A stretch of DNA of 64,000 nt from Fluviicola sp. (GCA_017983675.1 JAGOAZ010000001.1:260634-324633), one strand, 5' to 3'. Numbered from the stretch's first letter, positions 45,376 to 55,399 are shown. Notes: generated by a model not told the origin, from the sequence alone. A program made the numbers and translations.

Positions 45376-46347
45376 TTACTTCTCCCGATAAACCGTGTAC
45401 TCGACCAAGCCAATCAATGCTTCTTTTGCTGGTGATTCGGGGATAGCTGTCAACAAATCCAAGGCTTCGTTTTTAAGCTGCATCATTTTGTCATGTGCAT
45501 ACGCAATACCGCCTGCTTCGATGACTAATTGTATGGCGCGATTTACTTGTTTCTTGTTTTCGTTGTAGCGTTTGACAATGTTTTTCAATTCTTTTTGAAC
45601 TGCTGGAGAACCATGTTCTAAAGCATAAATTAATGGCAAGGTCATTTTGCGCTCACGGATATCGTTTCCTGTTGGTTTCCCAATGTTACCAGGCGTTCCA
45701 TAATCGAAAATATCGTCTTTAATTTGAAAAGCTAAACCAACTAATTCGCCAAATTGACGCATAGTTGGCGCCATGTCTTCACGGTCAACTGAGGCTGCAG
45801 CAGCTTCGCAAACCGTTGCAATCAAGCTGGCAGTTTTCTGACGAATAACTTCAAAGTAAACCGCTTCTGTAATATCTAATTTACGCGCTTTTTCAATTTG
45901 TAACAATTCGCCTTCACTCATCTCACGTACTGCGCGCGCGACGATGTGCAACGCTCGAATATTATTGCTTTCGATGGAATGTAACAACACGCGCGACAAC
46001 ATAAAGTCACCAACTAAAACAGCGATTTTGTTTTTCCACAAAGCATTGACGGAGAAAAAACCACGGCGTTCGTTTGCATCATCCACCACATCGTCGTGAA
46101 CCAAACTTGCAGTATGTAGCAATTCTACTAAAGAAGCACTCTGATACGTTTTGTCATTGATTTCACCGAGCATTTTGGCTGTCAAAAACAAAAACATGGG
46201 ACGCATTTGCTTGCCTTTTCGGCGAATGATGTAATGTGTTATTTTGTCCAATAACGGCACTTTTGACTGCATACTTTCGCGGAAACGCACCTCAAAAAGT
46301 TGCATTTCTTCCTCAATCGGAATTAAAATCTGCTTGACAGTCATCAT
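45376..46347 (-). CDS. Polyprenyl diphosphate synthase (trans)
   Basis: 323 residues. First aspartate-rich motif LVHDDVVDDANERRG near 83-97 and second DDIFDYG near 208-214. Extends isoprenoid diphosphates with IPP, most likely to the side chain of menaquinone or a long prenyl carrier; product length not readable by eye. Convergent with the U32 gene, 4 bp apart. Confidence 0.9.
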   Translation of the reverse strand: MMTVKQILIPIEEEMQLFEVRFRESMQSKVPLLDKITHYIIRRKGKQMRPMFLFLTAKMLGEINDKTYQSASLVELLHTASLVHDDVVDDANERRGFFSVNALWKNKIAVLVGDFMLSRVLLHSIESNNIRALHIVARAVREMSEGELLQIEKARKLDITEAVYFEVIRQKTASLIATVCEAAAASVDREDMAPTMRQFGELVGLAFQIKDDIFDYGTPGNIGKPTGNDIRERKMTLPLIYALEHGSPAVQKELKNIVKRYNENKKQVNRAIQLVIEAGGIAYAHDKMMQLKNEALDLLTAIPESPAKEALIGLVEYTVYREK

Positions 46348-46419
46348 ACCACAAATTTACTCCAAAAACTTACCGAACAACTTGCTATTTTCATTTTATT
46401 GTGAAATAAGTAGTTTTCG

Positions 46420-47505
46420 TTAGTTGTCCTTGGATTTTAATACACGTTGATCGATTAATTTGTTTTTGTTGGCCAATTGACCGCATGCAGCGTCAATGTC
46501 TTTTCCACGACTTCTGCGCACATTGACAATCAGGTTACATTTTTCCGATAGGAAATTTGCAAAAGCATCTACTTTTTCTCGGTCAGCTTGTTGGTAAATC
46601 CCATTATCAATCGGGTTGTATTCAATGATGTTGATTTTACACGGAACTGCTTTGCAAAATTTCGCCAGTTCACGTGCGTCTTCCATACCGTCATTAAAGT
46701 CCTTGAAAATGATGTATTCAAACGTTACGCGAGAACCTGTTTTTTCGTGGAAATAAACCAAGGCTTCAGAGAGCGCTTCCAAGTTATTGGAATCATTGAT
46801 TTCCATTATTTTGGAACGTTTCGCATCATTCGCAGCGTGTAATGAAAGCGCTAAATTGAAACGTACCTCATCATCGCCTAATTGTTTGATCATTTTAGCG
46901 ATTCCAGCTGTTGAAACTGTGATGCGACGAGGTGACATTGCCAAACCATTTTCATCGGTCAACAATTCAACACTTCGCACAACATTTTTGTAGTTCAACA
47001 ATGGTTCGCCCATTCCCATATAAACGATGTTTGTTAGGGGAGTGTTGTAGTAATTTTTTGCCAAATCACGAATGATGCCTACTTGATCAACGATTTCGCC
47101 AGCAGAAAGGTTGCGCATCATTTTCAAACGTCCTGTCGCACAAAACGCACACGACAAACTACAACCAACTTGCGAAGATATGCATGCTGTCATGCGTGTA
47201 GTGGAAGGAATCAAAACGCCTTCAATTACTTGACTTTGTCCACCAACACCAAACGCACATTTGATTGTTTTATCGGTTGAAATTTGTTTGTCTTCAACGG
47301 TTATTGCATCGATAAAATAATTGGCACGTAATAACTCTTGTAATTTATTGCCAATATTTGCCATTTCATCAAAAGAGTGTGCATTGCGTTTCCACAACCA
47401 TTCGTACACTTGTTTTGCACGAAATTTTGGCTCGCCAAATCCAGTTAGTTGAAGGGTAAGTTCGGCTAAACTTAAATTTCGGATATTGATCAATGCTTCA
47501 CTCAT
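46420..47505 (-). CDS. rlmN: 23S rRNA/tRNA adenine-C2 methyltransferase RlmN
   Basis: 361 residues. Radical SAM enzyme that methylates C2 of A2503 in 23S rRNA and A37 of some tRNAs. Fe-S ligands in CSLSCAFCATG near 113-123; the second conserved Cys is in AACGQLA near 342. Also MGMGEPLLNY near 164. Lies 3 bp downstream of the LtaS-like gene. Confidence 0.95.
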   Translation of the reverse strand: MSEALINIRNLSLAELTLQLTGFGEPKFRAKQVYEWLWKRNAHSFDEMANIGNKLQELLRANYFIDAITVEDKQISTDKTIKCAFGVGGQSQVIEGVLIPSTTRMTACISSQVGCSLSCAFCATGRLKMMRNLSAGEIVDQVGIIRDLAKNYYNTPLTNIVYMGMGEPLLNYKNVVRSVELLTDENGLAMSPRRITVSTAGIAKMIKQLGDDEVRFNLALSLHAANDAKRSKIMEINDSNNLEALSEALVYFHEKTGSRVTFEYIIFKDFNDGMEDARELAKFCKAVPCKINIIEYNPIDNGIYQQADREKVDAFANFLSEKCNLIVNVRRSRGKDIDAACGQLANKNKLIDQRVLKSKDN

Positions 47506-47508
47506 AAG

Positions 47509-49386
47509 TTATAATTGCTTGTATTCTTCATAAATAGTCGATAAAAACCAACTACAACGTTCCATTTCTTTTGGGTAATCTTTTGGCGAAAAACTATTGT
47601 CGCCATTGACTTTTTGTTCCATGTAATAGGTGAAATTTCCAAGGGGGGTAACCCATCCAAATCCACGAATAATTGAATGAAAAGCAAATTGCGGAGCTTT
47701 TGGATTCAATAAATCTTTGCTCCACGGATAACGTTTCGTATCGCCTTTGTATTGATGAATTAATGTTGCTGCAATATCCGCTTGTGAACCAACAAAAGCA
47801 TTTTCTTTGCCGCGGTAATCTTTTTTTAACGGTTCGCCAAAAAATAACAAAGGTATGCGGTAGAATTTACCTGAACCTGGATCAACATTGGTTGGTGTTG
47901 CATGTCCATGATCGGCTACAAATACAAACAAGGTGTTTTTGTACCACGCTTGTTTTTTTGCGGCTTTCATGAAATCACCAAGACATTCATCGCTGTAAAC
48001 TAAGGCGTTCATGTAATCCGCTTCTTCGCCTGACCATTTCTTGCCTTTTCCTTTCGGTTGGTCATAAGGAGCGTGCGTGCTTCCAGTAAAAGCACACTGG
48101 AAAAATGGTTTTTTATTGGTGTTGATTTCTTTGAGTAAGAATTTATACAAATCGGCATCGAAGTAGTTCAATTTACCGCGTGGTAGGTCGCTAGGAAAAT
48201 CTGCTTCGTCTTTGACCACATCAAATCCATGATCGAGGAAGTAGCCACCAATGTTTCCGTATTTCAAATCACCGCTAAACAAATAACTGCTGTGAAAACC
48301 CCACGCTTCGAAGTCTTCGTTCAAGCAATGTAATTTCCGGTATTTTTCTGGTTGCATGGTGACAGAAACTTCTGGAATAGCTGGATTTCCACTAAAGATA
48401 CTGGAGTTGCCAATTTCAGAGGTGGTGCTTGTCGCGTAAATATTGGTGAATAATAAACCATTTTTTGCCAAGCGATCAAAGTTTGGTGTCGCGCCTTTGT
48501 TTGGTCCCAGACAACCAACCGCTTCAGCTGACCAACCTTCTAACACGATGAAAACAACATTCGGTTTTTCAATCGTAAATAATTCATTTTCGTGTTCGGT
48601 GGGATAGTTGTACCAAGCAGCAATTTCTTGTTGCGCACGTTTTTTATCTACTTTTGGAATGAACGCATCGATCGAACTTCGGTTGTACAAGAGGTAACTT
48701 TTCCCAAAGAAATAGAAGGAATTGATAGATAAATCGTTTGCGATAGCTTTGTTGGAATAGGTTGCAGCGTTGATATTCAATGGAATTTGTTGCCATCCTC
48801 CACGCATGGCTAAAAATTGCAATCCAGCAACTAAAACAGCAATAAAAGGTAAACTAAACCATTCGTAAACATGTTTTTTTGGATGGTGTTGGTTGATTGT
48901 TTTCAACAGTAGTTTAAACAGGAAAAATCCGACTACGAATTCCAAAATAAAGTAACAAGCAAACCATAGAATCATGCTGTAATTGGCAGTGCGCACAACT
49001 TCGTCAGGATTTGCCAAGTGCATAAAAACACGCGATGTTAATTTGTGATTCCATTCGCCATAAGCAACAATTTCACCTGCTTGTACAGCGACTAAAATTC
49101 CCAAGGATATCCAAATGGACCAGCGAAAAGCAGCATTAAATCGTTTCCACGAAAAATGATGACCAAGAAGTCGAATGAAAAAAGGGAAAACAGATAAAAT
49201 AGCTGCTGCTGCTAAATCGACTCGAAACGAATAAACAAATGCCTTTAACCATTCGATCAAATCGATCGCTGCAATTTTATGAAAGTGATGAAAGGAGAAG
49301 AAAACACGGTGAACATCAAAACAGATAATCCAAAATAGCATTATCAGTAAAGCATCTTTCAACGGATGAATGATCGTTTTTTTCAT
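47509..49386 (-). CDS. LtaS-like sulfatase-fold phosphoglycerol transferase
   Basis: 625 residues from the ATG at 49386 (MKKTIIHPLKDALLIMLFWI). Five N-terminal membrane segments (about 10-190) then a periplasmic alkaline-phosphatase/sulfatase domain: NVVFIVLEGWSAEAVG near 270 (metal ligand E), the nucleophile region ATSTTSEIGNSSIF near 310, and DHGHATPTNVDPG near 490. In Gram-negative bacteria such proteins probably transfer phosphoglycerol or phosphoethanolamine to envelope glycans; substrate unknown. A TTG at 49395 lies inside the promoter element and is rejected as a start. Confidence 0.85.
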   Translation of the reverse strand: MKKTIIHPLKDALLIMLFWIICFDVHRVFFSFHHFHKIAAIDLIEWLKAFVYSFRVDLAAAAILSVFPFFIRLLGHHFSWKRFNAAFRWSIWISLGILVAVQAGEIVAYGEWNHKLTSRVFMHLANPDEVVRTANYSMILWFACYFILEFVVGFFLFKLLLKTINQHHPKKHVYEWFSLPFIAVLVAGLQFLAMRGGWQQIPLNINAATYSNKAIANDLSINSFYFFGKSYLLYNRSSIDAFIPKVDKKRAQQEIAAWYNYPTEHENELFTIEKPNVVFIVLEGWSAEAVGCLGPNKGATPNFDRLAKNGLLFTNIYATSTTSEIGNSSIFSGNPAIPEVSVTMQPEKYRKLHCLNEDFEAWGFHSSYLFSGDLKYGNIGGYFLDHGFDVVKDEADFPSDLPRGKLNYFDADLYKFLLKEINTNKKPFFQCAFTGSTHAPYDQPKGKGKKWSGEEADYMNALVYSDECLGDFMKAAKKQAWYKNTLFVFVADHGHATPTNVDPGSGKFYRIPLLFFGEPLKKDYRGKENAFVGSQADIAATLIHQYKGDTKRYPWSKDLLNPKAPQFAFHSIIRGFGWVTPLGNFTYYMEQKVNGDNSFSPKDYPKEMERCSWFLSTIYEEYKQL

Positions 49387-49392
49387 GGACAA

Positions 49393-49400
49393 CAAAAGTA
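49393..49400 (-). promoter_or_regulatory. -7 element before the LtaS-like gene
   Basis: On the minus strand TACTTTTG, 6 bp before the ATG at 49386. Confidence 0.55.
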
Positions 49401-49456
49401 CGAATTTTTGGGTTTCGTTTGGTTATTTTCTTTCGTTGCACAAGCGGAAGCATTCG

Positions 49457-49473
49457 TGTCAGAAACACTGACA
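49457..49473. promoter_or_regulatory. Inverted repeat upstream of grpE
   Basis: TGTCAG (49457-49462) and CTGACA (49468-49473), perfect 6-bp arms with a 5-nt spacer, followed by TTGTC. About 60 bp before grpE, so a possible heat-shock operator or part of a promoter. Not a HrcA CIRCE element. Confidence 0.45.
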
Positions 49474-49533
49474 GCTTGTCTTATTCTATAAAATGGCAAG
49501 AAAGTTGACTACAAAAGGAAAAAAGTTACGAGC

Positions 49534-50103
49534 ATGGCAGAAGAAAATACAACAAACGAAGAATTAAACGAAGAAATGATTGGTGGTGAAGCGACTTCCC
49601 AAGAAACTGAAACGTCAACTTCTGAAGCAAGTACTGACAATTCGTCAGAAACGGAAGCTGCCCCAACACATGAAGAGCAAATCGCAGCAATGAACGATAA
49701 ATACTTACGCTTATATTCTGAATTTGATAATTACAGAAAGCGCACCAACAAAGAAAAATTGGAGTTGATCGCTACAGCAAGTGCTTCGGTATTGAAAGAC
49801 TTATTGTCTGTTTTGGATGATTTTGATCGTGCAGTTGCAAATAATGAAACTGTTGATGATAGCGCTGCAATCAAAGAAGGATTTAATTTGATTCACAGTA
49901 AATTAAAATCAATCTTAGAAAACAAAGGGTTGAAAGCAATGGTTGCTAAAGGCGAAGCGTTCGATCCAGAAATTCACGAAGCAATCGCAAACATTCCTGC
50001 TCCATCGGAAGATTTAAAAGGAAAAGTGATTGATGATGTGGAATCAGGTTACTACTTGAATGACAAAGTGATACGTTTTGCAAAAGTAGTCGTTGGAAAC
50101 TAA
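49534..50103 (+). CDS. grpE: Nucleotide exchange factor GrpE
   Basis: 189 residues. An acidic, Thr/Ser/Glu-rich N-terminal tail (1-50), a long coiled helix (LRLYSEFDNYRKRTNKEK near 56-76) and the C-terminal wing (GVESGYYLNDKVIRFAKVVV-like end). Releases ADP from DnaK. Next to dnaJ, the usual arrangement; dnaK is not in the window. Confidence 0.95.
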   Translation: MAEENTTNEELNEEMIGGEATSQETETSTSEASTDNSSETEAAPTHEEQIAAMNDKYLRLYSEFDNYRKRTNKEKLELIATASASVLKDLLSVLDDFDRAVANNETVDDSAAIKEGFNLIHSKLKSILENKGLKAMVAKGEAFDPEIHEAIANIPAPSEDLKGKVIDDVESGYYLNDKVIRFAKVVVGN

Positions 50104-50142
50104 TCATTGTTGATTGGAAACGACAAATAATTAAGTAAAAGC

Positions 50143-51261
50143 ATGAGCAAAAGAGATTTTTACGAAGTATTAGGAATTAGTAAAAGCGCTAACGAAGGTG
50201 AGATAAAAAAAGCTTATCGTAAAATGGCTTTGAAATATCACCCGGATAAAAATCCTGGAGACAACGAAGCCGAAGACAAGTTCAAAGAAGCAGCTGAAGC
50301 ATACGAAGTTCTTTCAGACCCAAATAAAAAAGCACGTTACGACCAATACGGTCATGCTGGTTTAGGTGGTGCTGCTGGCGGCGGAGGATTTGGCGGTGGC
50401 ATGAACATGGACGATATTTTCTCACAATTCGGAGATATCTTCGGTGGATTTGGCGGAGGCGGAAGCTTTGGCGGTTTTCGCGGTGGTGGTCAACGTGTCG
50501 TACGTGGTACCAACTTGCGTGTGAAAATGAAATTGACACTCGAAGAAATCGCTGATGGCGTTCGTAAAAAAATCAAAGTCAATAAATTAGTCAATGCCGA
50601 TGGTGTGACGTATAAGAATTGTTCAACATGTAATGGTTCAGGTAGAGTCACACGTGTTGCACAAACGTTTTTAGGTGCCATGCAAACACAAGCTACGTGT
50701 AACGTGTGTCAAGGTGCTGGAAAAACAATCGATCAAAAACCAGCTGATGCGGATAATCAAGGACTGAAACGTCAAGAAGAAGTCATTGAAATTGATATTC
50801 CAGCTGGAGTAGAAGAAGGCATGCAATTGAGCGTTTCTGGAAAAGGAAATGCTGGACCTTTCAATGGTGTTCCAGGTGATTTAATCGTTGTGATTGAAGA
50901 ACAAGAACATGCTGAGTTGAAAAGAGAAGGAGAACATTTGCATTACGACGCTTACGTAAATTTTGTTGATGCTGTTCTTGGCGAATCAATTGAAATTCCT
51001 ACCGTTTCTGGAAAAGCTAAAATAAAAGTCGATGCAGGAACACAAAGTGGAAAAGTATTGCGCTTGAAAGGAAAAGGTTTGCCAATCCTTCAAGGATATG
51101 GAACAGGCGATTTGTTTGTTCACATTCACGTTTGGACACCGAAAAAAGTGACCAAAGAAGAACGCGAATTATTAGAAAAATTAAAAGCGAGTGAAAACTT
51201 TATCCCAACTCCAGATCGATCTGAAAAAGGATTTTTTCAACGCATGAAAGATATGTTTTAA
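50143..51261 (+). CDS. dnaJ: Chaperone DnaJ
   Basis: 372 residues. J domain with HPD ([10 protein letters not shown] near 30-39), Gly-rich linker (residues 70-125), and C-terminal client-binding domains. The zinc finger has only two CxxCxGxG motifs (CSTCNGSG near 160 and CNVCQGAG near 185) instead of the usual four. From memory this is typical of flavobacterial DnaJ, so it is not a damaged gene. Followed by an intrinsic terminator. Confidence 0.95.
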   Translation: MSKRDFYEVLGISKSANEGEIKKAYRKMALKYHPDKNPGDNEAEDKFKEAAEAYEVLSDPNKKARYDQYGHAGLGGAAGGGGFGGGMNMDDIFSQFGDIFGGFGGGGSFGGFRGGGQRVVRGTNLRVKMKLTLEEIADGVRKKIKVNKLVNADGVTYKNCSTCNGSGRVTRVAQTFLGAMQTQATCNVCQGAGKTIDQKPADADNQGLKRQEEVIEIDIPAGVEEGMQLSVSGKGNAGPFNGVPGDLIVVIEEQEHAELKREGEHLHYDAYVNFVDAVLGESIEIPTVSGKAKIKVDAGTQSGKVLRLKGKGLPILQGYGTGDLFVHIHVWTPKKVTKEERELLEKLKASENFIPTPDRSEKGFFQRMKDMF

Positions 51262-51281
51262 TACAAACACCATTTTTAATG

Positions 51282-51323
51282 ATCCCGATTTATCAATAAG
51301 ATGAATCGGGATTTTTATTTTTA
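51282..51323 (+). terminator. Intrinsic terminator after dnaJ
   Basis: Stem ATCCCGATT (51282-51290) with AATCGGGAT (51304-51312), 13-nt loop, then TTTTATTTTTA. Points in the direction of grpE-dnaJ. Confidence 0.85.
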
Positions 51324-51336
51324 GTAGCTTTATCCT

Positions 51337-52218
51337 ATGAAAAACACGTCGATTGGTCAACTGATATTATGCATTTTGATTCCTTTTCTAGGATTGATTG
51401 CATTTGGCGGTATTGTTGTTGCTATGCTTGTTGCGTACTTGGCACCTGCAGCTTCAACGGATATGGAAAAAGCTCTTTTGATGCTGTCCAAAAACACGGT
51501 CTTTTTCTTAAACATGATTCCGTTTTTTATTGGGTTTGGCTTATTGCTTTTTGCTGCTCGATTCTTTGCGAAAACGAGGTTGAAAAGCTTCATTTCTTCC
51601 CGTGATAAAATTGATTGGCGTCGCTTTGGTTTCAGTTTTTTAGTATGGTCGGTGCTTAGCTTCGGATTTTTTGCGATTGATTATTTCAGTAATCCTGCGG
51701 TGTATCAACTGAAGTTTGACGGTGCAATATTTAGTGTATTGCTCGTGCTTTCGCTCATTGCCATTCCGATTCAAACAGGTTTCGAAGAAATCATTTTTAG
51801 AGGTTTTTTATTGAAATTATCCCAACGATTTTTCGCTAATTTCTTGCTCATTTGTAGCATAAACGGTTTGTTTTTCGGCGCAATGCATTTAGCAAATCCC
51901 GAAATAGCACTTTTTGGTTGGCCTGCCTTTTTATATTTTGTTGTAACAGGAATGTTTTTAGCTGCCATCACGTTGATCGATAAAGGAGTAGAGTTAGCAT
52001 GGGGATTTCATGCTGCAAACAATTTATTCGGTGTGTTAATTGTAACAAACAATTGGCAAGTATTGCAAACAAACGCCTTGTTTATCGACACACGTCCACC
52101 TGAAATCGGGATGAACCTGTTGTGGACAATGCTTGTCGCTTATCCGCTTTTATTTGTATTGTTGGCAAAATATTACCGCTGGGATTTAGCAGGTATTTTT
52201 TCCAGAAAACGCCAATAA
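51337..52218 (+). CDS. CPBP-family intramembrane metalloprotease
   Basis: 293 residues, seven to eight hydrophobic segments. Catalytic motif 1 EEIIFRGFLLK near 149-159, and histidines in the second and third motifs (GAMHLANPEIALFGWP near 184-199, WGFHAANNLFGV near 227-238). Belongs to the ABI/CPBP (Rce1-like) group. Substrate unknown. Confidence 0.88.
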   Translation: MKNTSIGQLILCILIPFLGLIAFGGIVVAMLVAYLAPAASTDMEKALLMLSKNTVFFLNMIPFFIGFGLLLFAARFFAKTRLKSFISSRDKIDWRRFGFSFLVWSVLSFGFFAIDYFSNPAVYQLKFDGAIFSVLLVLSLIAIPIQTGFEEIIFRGFLLKLSQRFFANFLLICSINGLFFGAMHLANPEIALFGWPAFLYFVVTGMFLAAITLIDKGVELAWGFHAANNLFGVLIVTNNWQVLQTNALFIDTRPPEIGMNLLWTMLVAYPLLFVLLAKYYRWDLAGIFSRKRQ

Positions 52219-52266
52219 TTCATACTGTTTCAACGATTTTACTTATTTTTATAAAAAAGCTGTTTC

Positions 52267-53208
52267 ATGTTAATATTGCAACAAGTTACCAAACGATTTG
52301 ATCGAAAAATGGCTGTTGATGAGGTTTCATTGAACCTGCATCAAGGTGAGATTGTTGGCTTGCTTGGTCCTAATGGAGCCGGGAAAACAACAATTATTCG
52401 CATGATCAATCAAATCATCACACCCGATAAAGGAACCATTCGTTTCAAGGGCGAAATCATGCAACAGGCACATTTGCAACAAGTTGGTTATTTGCCGGAG
52501 GAAAGAGGTTTGTATAAAAACATGACCGTAGAAGCACATGCGCTTTTTTTAGGTGCGTTGCGTGGAATGTCTAAAATAGAAGCGTTAAAATCACTCGATT
52601 ATTGGTTGGAGAAATTTGATTGCTTGAACTGGCGCAACAAACGCATCGAATCGTTGTCAAAAGGAATGGCGCAGAAAGTACAATTTATTTGTACGGTTTT
52701 GCACGATCCTGATTTATTGATATTGGACGAACCGTTTTCAGGATTTGATCCACTGAATGTAGAATTGATTCAAGCGGAATTACTCGCAATGAAAAAGCGG
52801 GGTAAAACGATTTTAATTTCAACCCACAACATGAAAAGTGTGGAGGAAATTTGTGACCGTGTCGTTTTGATTCATCAATCAAAAAAAATACTAGAAGGAA
52901 ACGTCAACCAATTGCAAGAAGCGCGTAAAACAGGATTGTTTGGCTTGAAATTTTCGGGTTCAATGATTGGCTTTGTCAATGCGCTTTGGACTGGTTTCGA
53001 ATTGGTTGAAAAAGAAGAAATTGGCGATAATCGGTTTGTTGTAAAAGTTCGTTTACGCGGCGACAACACCTTCGAAGATTTCTTAAAAATTAGTTTGAAA
53101 GAAGTGAAAATTGAAGCAGCTTGGGAAGTGTTACCAAGCATGCAAGATGTGTTTATTCAAGAAGTTACAACGCTATCAAACCAAAACGAAACAACAGATG
53201 AAAAATAG
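52267..53208 (+). CDS. ABC transporter ATP-binding protein (ABC-2/NatA type)
   Basis: 313 residues. Walker A GPNGAGKTT near 36-44, signature LSKGMAQKVQ near 135-144 (SKGM variant), Walker B LLILDEPFSGFDPL near 158-171, H-loop STHNMKSVEE near 195. A C-terminal DUF4162-like extension follows. Powers an exporter with the permease encoded next; the two frames overlap by 11 bp. Confidence 0.93.
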   Translation: MLILQQVTKRFDRKMAVDEVSLNLHQGEIVGLLGPNGAGKTTIIRMINQIITPDKGTIRFKGEIMQQAHLQQVGYLPEERGLYKNMTVEAHALFLGALRGMSKIEALKSLDYWLEKFDCLNWRNKRIESLSKGMAQKVQFICTVLHDPDLLILDEPFSGFDPLNVELIQAELLAMKKRGKTILISTHNMKSVEEICDRVVLIHQSKKILEGNVNQLQEARKTGLFGLKFSGSMIGFVNALWTGFELVEKEEIGDNRFVVKVRLRGDNTFEDFLKISLKEVKIEAAWEVLPSMQDVFIQEVTTLSNQNETTDEK

Positions 53209-54487
53209 TTGTATCATTGCACGCCGCGAATTAATGGAGCGGATCAAAAGTCGTTCGTTCTTGTTCATGGCTTTTTTTGGACCTATTGTCGTTTTAGGAA
53301 TCACGTATGCTATTTTCAAATTGGGTGGAAAAGACCAACAGAAATGGAACGTTTTGATTGCGGACAAAGGGCAATTATTTGAAAATAAAATCGCTTCACG
53401 TGAAGATCCGTCGATCACGTATTCATTTATCAATGATTATGTTGAAATTGCAGATTTTGCGACGAACGAAAAATACAAGGATTTCGATGCCTTGGTTGAG
53501 GTTAATCACAAGATCATTTCGAACAAAGCGGCTTTGCTATTTTACAAAGAAAAACCGTCTTTCAATATGTCGGTTAATATTCGCTATCATGTTGAACGAC
53601 GCTTGGAAGAAATCATTGCAACCGAACAATTCAAGTTGTCACTAAGTCAATTTAGAAGTATCAAACAACCTTTAACAATTGGTTTCAGAAATGTATTCGA
53701 TCCTTACAATACCGCTGTCGATTTAGCAGGTTGGGTTGGGTTGTTTTTTGGTGGATTTATCTTCCTGTTCATTTTCTTGTTTGGGATGACCATTTTACGA
53801 GCTGTGTTGCGAGAAAAATCCTCGCGTATTGTGGAAGTATTGATGGCAACTGTTTCACCGCGCGCTTTATTGATGGGGAAAATTATCGGTATTGGTTTGA
53901 GCGCTTTGCTGCAATTACTGATTTGGATGTTATTTGTCACCTTGGGCTTGTACTTATTCCGTCAAACAATTTTTATCGATTTTACCGATCCTTCCATGAT
54001 AACAGCTGCGATGCCATCTGATTACAATCAATTTGTGGAATTGGTTTTCGATCGTATTAATTTCGTGCCCATGTTAACAGTTTTTGCTGTATTCTTTGTG
54101 TTAGGTTACTTATTCTACGGAGCGTTTTTTGCAGCTTTAGGTGCTGTTTCCGGTTCAGAATCGGATGGGCAACAGTTTTTAATTCCATTGATTGCTTTGT
54201 TGTTATTCTCCTTGTACAGTGGCTATTTTGTGTTGATGAATCCAGCAAGTTCACTCACCACATTTTTCCATTATTTACCAATTACTTCACCTGTCGTTGT
54301 AATGGTCAAATTCGCGATGGGTTATCCTCCAGGAACAAGTTATCAGTTGTTTTTAGCTGCAATCATTTTAGGATTGAGTGCTTTTGCTGTATTGGCATTT
54401 GCCGGTCGCTTGTACAAAAACGGTTTGTTACAATATGGCCATACGGTTCGTTTGAAGAATATCTTCCAATGGCTGAAGAAAAGATAA
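53198..54487 (+). CDS. ABC-2-type transporter permease (NatB-like)
   Basis: 429 residues from the ATG at 53198 (MKNSCIIARRELMERIKSRS). N-terminal membrane helix, a large extracytoplasmic region (about 45-170), then five membrane helices (AGWVGLFFGGFIFLFIFLFG near 185-204, GIGLSALLQLLIWMLFVTLG and others). Typical of ABC-2 exporters of drugs, Na+ or lipid-linked molecules; substrate unknown. The next gene starts 1 bp after its stop. Confidence 0.88.
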   Translation: MKNSCIIARRELMERIKSRSFLFMAFFGPIVVLGITYAIFKLGGKDQQKWNVLIADKGQLFENKIASREDPSITYSFINDYVEIADFATNEKYKDFDALVEVNHKIISNKAALLFYKEKPSFNMSVNIRYHVERRLEEIIATEQFKLSLSQFRSIKQPLTIGFRNVFDPYNTAVDLAGWVGLFFGGFIFLFIFLFGMTILRAVLREKSSRIVEVLMATVSPRALLMGKIIGIGLSALLQLLIWMLFVTLGLYLFRQTIFIDFTDPSMITAAMPSDYNQFVELVFDRINFVPMLTVFAVFFVLGYLFYGAFFAALGAVSGSESDGQQFLIPLIALLLFSLYSGYFVLMNPASSLTTFFHYLPITSPVVVMVKFAMGYPPGTSYQLFLAAIILGLSAFAVLAFAGRLYKNGLLQYGHTVRLKNIFQWLKKR

Positions 54488-54488
54488 C

Positions 54489-55388
54489 ATGAGGGTTGCT
54501 GTCATTGACTTAGGAACGAATACCTTTAATTTGGTCATTGCCGATGTGACAGCGGAGCAGTGCATTATAGTTCATAATTCAAAAATTGGCGTTGCTTTGG
54601 GTGCTGGTGGAATGGCAGACAATAAAATCATGCCCGAAGCGATCAAACGTGCGCACGAAGCATTTGCTACATTTATTCCGCTTTGTCACGCTAATAAAGC
54701 TGAAAAAATCATTGGAATAGGCACTTCTGCAATCAGAGGAGCTACTTACGGTCAAGCTTTTATGGATGATTTAGCAAACAACTTTCAAGTTGAACTGAAG
54801 ATCATCGATGGACAGCAAGAAGCCGCTTATATTTTTCAAGGAGTTTCTTGGACGAGTGGGTTGAAAGACGATTATTTAATCATGGATATTGGCGGCGGAA
54901 GTACGGAGTTTATTGCTGTAAATGATGCACAACTAACGCACGCCTGTAGTTTAGATATTGGATTGTTGCGTCCCGTTCAAGCGTTTGCATTGGAAGATCC
55001 ACTTTCTACTCAAAATTGCCAGGATATAGTCGCTTGGTTTGAATCACAAAGTGAACTGCTTGCAGCTTTTCCAAAAAGCACAACGCTCATGGGAGCTTCG
55101 GGGAGTTTTGAAACCATTTACGAAATGATTCACAGCCAACCATTTCCGAAAGGATTAACAGCTGTTGCACTAGAAATGAGTGCATTCCAACGAGAAATCG
55201 ATTGGTTGATAGCATCTACACAAGCAGAACGCGACCAACACGATTGGATTATTCCGATCCGTCGACAACTTGCGCCAATTGCGGCACTAAAATTGAAGTG
55301 GATAATTGAAAAAATGAATATTACAGAGGTGTTTGTTTCTCCTTGCTCATTAAAAGAAGGAGTTTTACGCACCTTAAGTGAAAAATAA
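54489..55388 (+). CDS. Ppx/GppA-family phosphatase
   Basis: 299 residues. Exopolyphosphatase/pppGpp phosphatase fold (ASKHA): phosphate-1 loop VAVIDLGTNTFNLVIAD near 3-19 and phosphate-2 loop LIMDIGGGSTEFI near 134-146. Shorter than bacterial two-domain Ppx, with only the N-terminal core. Co-oriented with the sigma-54 regulator, 11 bp apart. Confidence 0.88.
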   Translation: MRVAVIDLGTNTFNLVIADVTAEQCIIVHNSKIGVALGAGGMADNKIMPEAIKRAHEAFATFIPLCHANKAEKIIGIGTSAIRGATYGQAFMDDLANNFQVELKIIDGQQEAAYIFQGVSWTSGLKDDYLIMDIGGGSTEFIAVNDAQLTHACSLDIGLLRPVQAFALEDPLSTQNCQDIVAWFESQSELLAAFPKSTTLMGASGSFETIYEMIHSQPFPKGLTAVALEMSAFQREIDWLIASTQAERDQHDWIIPIRRQLAPIAALKLKWIIEKMNITEVFVSPCSLKEGVLRTLSEK

Positions 55389-55399
55389 TAAAGCAGATT

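Noticed and set aside
52267..54487. Antibiotic or bacteriocin export specialisation of the ABC-2 system
   Set aside because: No substrate-specific neighbour gene; only a general ABC-2 exporter can be supported.
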